From assembly GCA_031539425.1 (NCBI GenBank), contig JAVKLI010000053.1, positions 1 to 8,684 on the forward strand: a stretch of 8,684 nucleotides of DNA, read 5' to 3'. The translations under genes were made by a program, and so were the position numbers. The notes under the pieces were generated by a model, which worked only from the letters and a program-made list of their open reading frames with translations, was not told the DNA's origin and did no database searches. The stretch comes from UBA4416 sp031539425 (GTDB lineage: Bacteria; Bacteroidota; Bacteroidia; B-17B0; Aurantibacillaceae). Of the stretch, positions 5,343-8,684 are shown in pieces; within the stretch, counting starts at the first letter, position 1; each line of letters opens with the position of its first letter.

Positions 5343-6707
5343 TATTGCGTTGTTAAGTTCTTGTGCAAAGCTATTAAAATCAATGCCATTAAAATTTCCG
5401 GAGCTCATCATTAAAAGCACTTGGTTTACTTTTATTTGAGATGTGATATAGGTTTTTAATAATTCGGTATTTGTAAATACTACTAAATTTTGGTTGTTAA
5501 AAAATTGTATAACCATCTCTTTTGATATTGGCTTTAAGCCTTTGTGTTCTATGGCTTTATAATTAAAATATACTATGGCCACATCAGCTTCATTCATGGT
5601 GTTTTTGTATTCTATTAAAAACGTTTCATTTAAGCTGCTAAAAGTATGTAACTCAACACAGGCAATTGTTTTTTTTGATTCAAATTGTTGTTTTACTGCA
5701 TTAATAGTGGCTTTTAGCTTAGACGGCGAATGTGCAAAATCTTTATAAAATGTAAATTTATTATTTTTAAATACCAGTTCCAATCTTTTAGAGGCGCCTT
5801 TAAATGAGCTAATAGCGGCATAAAAGGCTGCCTCTGTTATTCCTATTTTTATACAAGCCTCTTTAGCAGCAGTTAAATTTAACAAGTTGTGGTTTCCAAA
5901 TATATTTAATGGAAGGGTAGTGTTGTTTACATTAATATAGGTGATACCCTCTTTTATATGGTTTATAGGTACTTGATATGGTATTTGATTAATTTTAAGA
6001 TGAATGGTTTGGGCTACTATGCTGTGGAGTTGTTCGTCATTTTTATAATAAATTAATGAACCGTTTTTTTCAATGGTATTAATAAATATTTTAAACTGTT
6101 CTAAATAGTTTTCAAATGTAGGAAACACGTTAATATGATCCCATGCAATACCGCTAATAATGGCTATGTGCGGCTTATATAAATGAAACTTAGGTCGTCT
6201 GTCAATTGGTGAAGCTAAGTATTCATCACCTTCTAATACGGCTATTTTAGAGGTGTTAGTAATTTGTACCGATTGTGTGTAGCCTTCTAATTGCGCGCCT
6301 AATAAATAATCTACTTCAATATTACAATGTTTCATTACATGTAATATCATGGCGGTAATGGTTGTTTTGCCATGGCTACCACCGACTACAATACGGGTTT
6401 TGTTTTTAGTAAGCTCATAAATAAATTCGGGATATGATACTACTTTTAAATTTAAAGTTTGTGCTTTTAAAAGCTCTGGATTATCTTGTTTGGCATGCAT
6501 ACCCAATACTACAATATCTAAGTTTGGTGTAATTTTTTTTTCATCCCAACTAATAGTTGGGGGCATTAAATTATTTGTAATTAATCTACTAAGTGCTGGG
6601 TCGTTTATCTCATCGTCGCTACCGGTTACTATGTGTCCATTATTTTTTAGCATAATAGCCAAATTATGCATTACGCTACCACCTATAGCTATTATATGTA
6701 TTTTCAT
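5340..6707 (-). CDS. mpl: UDP-N-acetylmuramate:L-alanyl-gamma-D-glutamyl-meso-diaminopimelate ligase
   Basis: Mpl is a cytosolic Mur-family ligase that uses ATP to join recovered murein tripeptide directly to UDP-MurNAc, so that old cell-wall peptides are reused. The N-terminal Rossmann-like domain opens with IHIIAIGGSVMHNLA (3-17), where GGS-MHNLA is characteristic of Mpl rather than MurC. The ATP-binding loop GSHGKTT is at 110-116. The central domain has LEGDEY (158-163) and DHINVFPT (190-197). GNHNLLN and, further on, AHSPSKL follow the Mur family order in the central and C-terminal domains. The end, LLMMSSGNFNGID, is also Mpl-like. The length of 455 residues is close to that of E. coli Mpl. 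It is first in a two-gene operon and divergent from the PLP-enzyme gene, with about 70 bases between the starts. Confidence 0.93.
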   Translation of the reverse strand: MKIHIIAIGGSVMHNLAIMLKNNGHIVTGSDDEINDPALSRLITNNLMPPTISWDEKKITPNLDIVVLGMHAKQDNPELLKAQTLNLKVVSYPEFIYELTKNKTRIVVGGSHGKTTITAMILHVMKHCNIEVDYLLGAQLEGYTQSVQITNTSKIAVLEGDEYLASPIDRRPKFHLYKPHIAIISGIAWDHINVFPTFENYLEQFKIFINTIEKNGSLIYYKNDEQLHSIVAQTIHLKINQIPYQVPINHIKEGITYINVNNTTLPLNIFGNHNLLNLTAAKEACIKIGITEAAFYAAISSFKGASKRLELVFKNNKFTFYKDFAHSPSKLKATINAVKQQFESKKTIACVELHTFSSLNETFLIEYKNTMNEADVAIVYFNYKAIEHKGLKPISKEMVIQFFNNQNLVVFTNTELLKTYITSQIKVNQVLLMMSSGNFNGIDFNSFAQELNNAI

Positions 6708-6746
6708 GTAAATATTTGATTATTTTAAATTATAATTATACCAAAT

Positions 6747-6754
6747 TAGCTTTG
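6747..6754 (+). promoter_or_regulatory. Candidate -7 promoter box for the PLP-enzyme gene
   Basis: TAGCTTTG matches TAnnTTTG exactly and lies 24 bases upstream of the ATG at 6779, giving a leader of roughly 18 bases. The nearest upstream TTG (6716-6718) is 28 bases away, too far for a standard -33 element. The mpl promoter must lie in the same 71-base interval on the other strand, where I see only a TATAAT-like sequence and no exact box. Confidence 0.35.
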
Positions 6755-6778
6755 ATAATAAGTAAACAGATTTAAAAA

Positions 6779-7624
6779 ATGTATTCAGATTTATTAACTA
6801 TCGATATTATAGAATACAAAAATAGGTCTATTGGCGTATTACGTTTAGATTTAATTCACCCCGAAATTTCTGGTAATAAGTGGTATAAATTAAAATATAA
6901 TTTAATAGAAGCTAAAGTACAAAACAAAAATACTATCATCACATTTGGTGGCGCTCATTCTAACCATATTGTAGCTACAGCCTGTGCGGCTCATAAATTG
7001 GGACTTAACAGTATGGGATTTATAAGAAAAGGATCTACCGAAATAAATACGCCAACTTTACAAACGGCATTAAGCTACGGCATGCACATTAAATGGTTAA
7101 GTAAAGACGAATACAGTAAAAAAGAAACCCAACAATGGCTAAATCAATTGCAAACAGAGTTTCCAGATGCTTACGTTGTTCCTGAAGGTGGTAATAACGC
7201 ATTAGGGATAAAGGGTTGCAAAGAGATATTCAATAAAAATACAAGTACTTTTAATCAAATTTATTGTTCCGTTGGTACAGCCTGTACTTATGAAGGGTTA
7301 AGACAATCGCTTATGCATCATCAAAAATTAATAGGAATTAATGTGCTTAAAAACAATATACAGTCTCAATATACAAATGCCGAAATTAATAACCAGTTTC
7401 ATTTTGGTGGTTACGCTGTTTATTCAAAAGCGTTGATAGAATTTAAAAAGTGGTTTGAACTAAATTATAATATTCCTTTAGATTATATTTATACAAATAA
7501 ACTATTTTATGCTGTTTTTAACTTGATAGATTTAGGTGTTATTTCAAATTCAGATAGCATTTTAATAATTCATAGCGGCGGATTGCAAGGTAATGCGGGG
7601 TTTGAAAAGAGATATGCTTTTTAA
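6779..7624 (+). CDS. PLP-dependent ACC deaminase/D-cysteine desulfhydrase-family enzyme
   Basis: This is a fold-type II pyridoxal-phosphate enzyme related to 1-aminocyclopropane-1-carboxylate deaminase and D-cysteine desulfhydrase. SGNKWYKLKYNL at 31-42 corresponds to GGNKxRKL in the family, making Lys34 the likely Schiff-base lysine. TFGGAHSNH (55-63) is the substrate and cofactor loop. PEGGNN (135-140) and SVGTACTYEGL (164-174) are further PLP-phosphate-region motifs. IIHSGGLQGN (263-272) closes the active site. At 281 residues it is shorter than the roughly 340-residue ACC deaminases and lacks part of their N-terminus, as do many Bacteroidetes homologues. True ACC deaminase activity is therefore doubtful, and D-cysteine or another small amino acid is a better guess. 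It begins directly after a short A-rich leader and may be cotranscribed with the peptidase gene 83 bases on. Confidence 0.85.
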   Translation: MYSDLLTIDIIEYKNRSIGVLRLDLIHPEISGNKWYKLKYNLIEAKVQNKNTIITFGGAHSNHIVATACAAHKLGLNSMGFIRKGSTEINTPTLQTALSYGMHIKWLSKDEYSKKETQQWLNQLQTEFPDAYVVPEGGNNALGIKGCKEIFNKNTSTFNQIYCSVGTACTYEGLRQSLMHHQKLIGINVLKNNIQSQYTNAEINNQFHFGGYAVYSKALIEFKKWFELNYNIPLDYIYTNKLFYAVFNLIDLGVISNSDSILIIHSGGLQGNAGFEKRYAF

Positions 7625-7625
7625 A

Positions 7626-7649
7626 TTAATCTATTGAATATAAGATTAA
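7626..7649. repeat. Short A/T-rich inverted repeat between the PLP-enzyme and peptidase genes
   Basis: TTAATCT (7626-7632) and AGATTAA (7643-7649) form a 7-bp stem with a 10-base loop directly after the stop codon. TTAATCTA recurs in direct orientation at 7671-7678, just in front of a TATATTCG sequence (7679-7686) that resembles a -7 box with one mismatch. This could be a weak terminator or an operator, or simply A/T-rich noise. Confidence 0.2.
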
Positions 7650-7707
7650 ATATGTATGTGTCATTTTAATTTAATCTATATATTCGTAATTATATAAATA
7701 GGATAAC

Positions 7708-8481
7708 ATGTTTGGTATTTGCACATTAAGTATAGTGCCTTGTAGAAAAGAAAGTAGCAGCACTAGTGAATTGGTTACTCAATTACTTTTTGGAGAAACG
7801 TATAAAGTTATATCTAAATCAGAACAATGGCTTCAAATATGCACCACAGATGATAACTATACATGCTGGATTAATTTTACTCAACATACACCCGTCTCAG
7901 TAACTGATTTTAAGTTATTACAAAAGGACTTTATTGTTTCGGATTCTGTTGCCATGATATATAATATGTCTATCAAATCATCTTCTTTAATAACTGCAGG
8001 CGCTACGTTACCTAATTATTCCAATGGGCAATTCAGTATTAATGCTATAGAATTTAATTCAAAAGCAAATATTTCCAATTGTTTAGAAATAAAACCTTTA
8101 AGTCAAATTACTAGTATAGCTACTCAGTTTTTAAATACCCCTTATTTATGGGGCGGTAGAAGTCCTTTTGGTATCGATTGCTCTGGCTACACACAATTGG
8201 TTTTTAAATTAATGGGTGTGCAATTACCCCGTGACGCTAAAAATCAAGTAAATATAGGCGATACATTAAGTTTTATTTCTGAAGCACAGTGTGGTGATTT
8301 AGCCTTTTTTGACAATGAGGCAGGTGATATAGTTCATGTAGGTATTATGTTAAATCAAACTGACATTATACATGCCTACGGAAGTGTAAGAATAGATAAA
8401 TTAGATCATTTTGGCATACATAATGTAAACACTAAAAAATATACGCATACATTAAGGATTATTAAGCGTGTTATAGAGTAA
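7708..8481 (+). CDS. SH3b-NlpC/P60 (C40) peptidase, YkfC-like
   Basis: This is a predicted cysteine peptidase cutting the gamma-D-glutamyl to diamino-acid bond of murein peptides. An N-terminal bacterial SH3-like region covers about 1-60 (SIVPCRKESSSTSELVTQ, LLFGE), with a second SH3-like segment probably at 70-130. The catalytic NlpC/P60 domain spans about 132-255. The catalytic Cys is Cys158 in GIDCSGYTQ, the His is His210 in IVHVGI, and the third polar residue is His222 in IIHAYGSVR. YLWGGRSPFG just before the Cys is typical of the YkfC/dipeptidyl-peptidase VI group. There is no signal peptide or lipobox, which suggests cytosolic action on free recycled peptides rather than on intact wall. 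The length of 257 residues and intact motifs indicate a working enzyme. Mpl nearby makes a role in peptidoglycan recycling plausible. Confidence 0.88.
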   Translation: MFGICTLSIVPCRKESSSTSELVTQLLFGETYKVISKSEQWLQICTTDDNYTCWINFTQHTPVSVTDFKLLQKDFIVSDSVAMIYNMSIKSSSLITAGATLPNYSNGQFSINAIEFNSKANISNCLEIKPLSQITSIATQFLNTPYLWGGRSPFGIDCSGYTQLVFKLMGVQLPRDAKNQVNIGDTLSFISEAQCGDLAFFDNEAGDIVHVGIMLNQTDIIHAYGSVRIDKLDHFGIHNVNTKKYTHTLRIIKRVIE

Positions 8482-8633
8482 GCTTAAATTAGTTTGTTAA
8501 TCTAACAATAATAATTTGTTTAAATTGCTCTATTTGTAACAACTTCTAAACAACAACTTGTAGAAAAGATGTTATAATTTATCCCTATGGTTTACTTGTA
8601 ATTTGTATATTAGTGGCTCAAAATTTTAAGTTT
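8482..8633. other. Spacer after the peptidase gene
   Basis: No ORF of note is present. A small A/T-rich hairpin (TTGTTA 8494-8499 with TAACAA 8503-8508, 3-base loop) lies soon after the stop codon but has no T run, so it is a poor terminator. TATATTAG at 8606-8613 is one base from the TAnnTTTG box and sits about 20 bases before the next ATG, a weak candidate for its promoter. Confidence 0.4.
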
Positions 8634-8684
8634 ATGCAAAAAACAATTACAAGTGTTATTTTAATACTATTTATTTTCGTTTTA
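8634..8684 (+). CDS. Start of a probable exported protein, cut by the window edge
   Basis: The ATG at 8634 opens a frame that runs to the end of the window and gives MQKTITSVILILFIFVL. One positive residue near the start followed by a long hydrophobic run is typical of a signal peptide or a membrane anchor. The gene is on the same strand as the peptidase gene. Nothing more can be said about its function from 17 residues. Confidence 0.55.
   Translation, partial: MQKTITSVILILFIFVL

Noticed and set aside
4952..5439. Two plus-strand ORFs (4952-5356 and 5143-5439)
   Set aside because: They are antisense to the hexapeptide-repeat gene and the 3' end of mpl, whose frames are well supported; their translations reflect the repeat pattern on the other strand and have no recognisable motif.
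6490..6711. Plus-strand ORF of 73 codons with hydrophobic residues
   Set aside because: It is antisense to the 5' end of mpl, including the conserved IAIGGS-MHNLA region, and has no independent support.
2585..8504. Recurring 8-mer TTAATCTA (2585-2592, 6581-6588, 7626-7633, 7671-7678, 8497-8504) as a possible operator
   Set aside because: One copy is inside mpl, the spacing from genes differs, and an A/T-rich 8-mer is expected one or two times by chance here. The excess is too small to claim a binding site without a genome-wide count.
1..8684. CRISPR array, toxin-antitoxin pair, retron, prophage or defence system
   Set aside because: I looked for regular direct repeats, small paired ORFs, reverse transcriptase, nuclease, helicase and integrase motifs on both strands and found none; the genes present are housekeeping or metabolic.

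Overview
The window is AT-rich, with weak or absent Shine-Dalgarno sequences, promoter-like boxes of the Bacteroidetes type (TAnnTTTG), and a TonB-dependent receptor carrying an N-terminal carboxypeptidase-regulatory-like domain. Together with the style of PyrE, Mpl and the C40 peptidase, this points to a member of the Bacteroidota. I cannot place it more finely than that from sequence alone. Most of the window reads as ordinary chromosomal housekeeping DNA. I see no defence island, prophage, CRISPR array or transposase gene.

Layout. Bases 1-174 hold a small structured element: near-perfect 12-base inverted ends (21-32 and 124-135) enclosing two hairpins, the second of which also looks like the terminator of the next gene. 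Bases 175-2580 (minus) encode a complete 801-residue outer-membrane TonB-dependent receptor with no SusD-like partner beside it. A gene-free stretch of about 480 bases follows and ends in a good promoter box for a two-tRNA unit on the plus strand: tRNA-Gly(GCC), tRNA-Leu(TAA), then a strong 18-bp hairpin terminator. Next come pyrE (minus) and a Nudix hydrolase (plus), divergently transcribed from 44 bases. The Nudix gene runs tail to tail into a minus-strand pair, mpl followed by a PaaY/gamma-carbonic-anhydrase-like hexapeptide protein. The two convergent stop codons interlock, and within the minus-strand pair stop and start share one base (TAATG). On the far side of mpl, plus-strand genes encode a PLP-dependent ACC deaminase/D-cysteine desulfhydrase-like enzyme and an SH3b-NlpC/P60 (C40) peptidase. 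The last 51 bases open a new gene whose first residues look like a signal peptide.

How the genes fit together. PyrE makes OMP in pyrimidine synthesis. Mpl reattaches recovered murein tripeptide to UDP-MurNAc. The C40 peptidase has no signal peptide and resembles the YkfC-type cytoplasmic gamma-D-glutamyl-diamino-acid endopeptidases, so the window holds both a reuse branch and a likely degradation branch of peptidoglycan recycling, about 1 kb apart on opposite strands. The roles of the Nudix, hexapeptide and PLP enzymes are known only at family level. The most unusual items are the small inverted-repeat element at the left edge, the interlocked stop codons, the coupling of mpl to the hexapeptide protein, and an Ala in place of the usual Gly in the PyrE PRPP loop.
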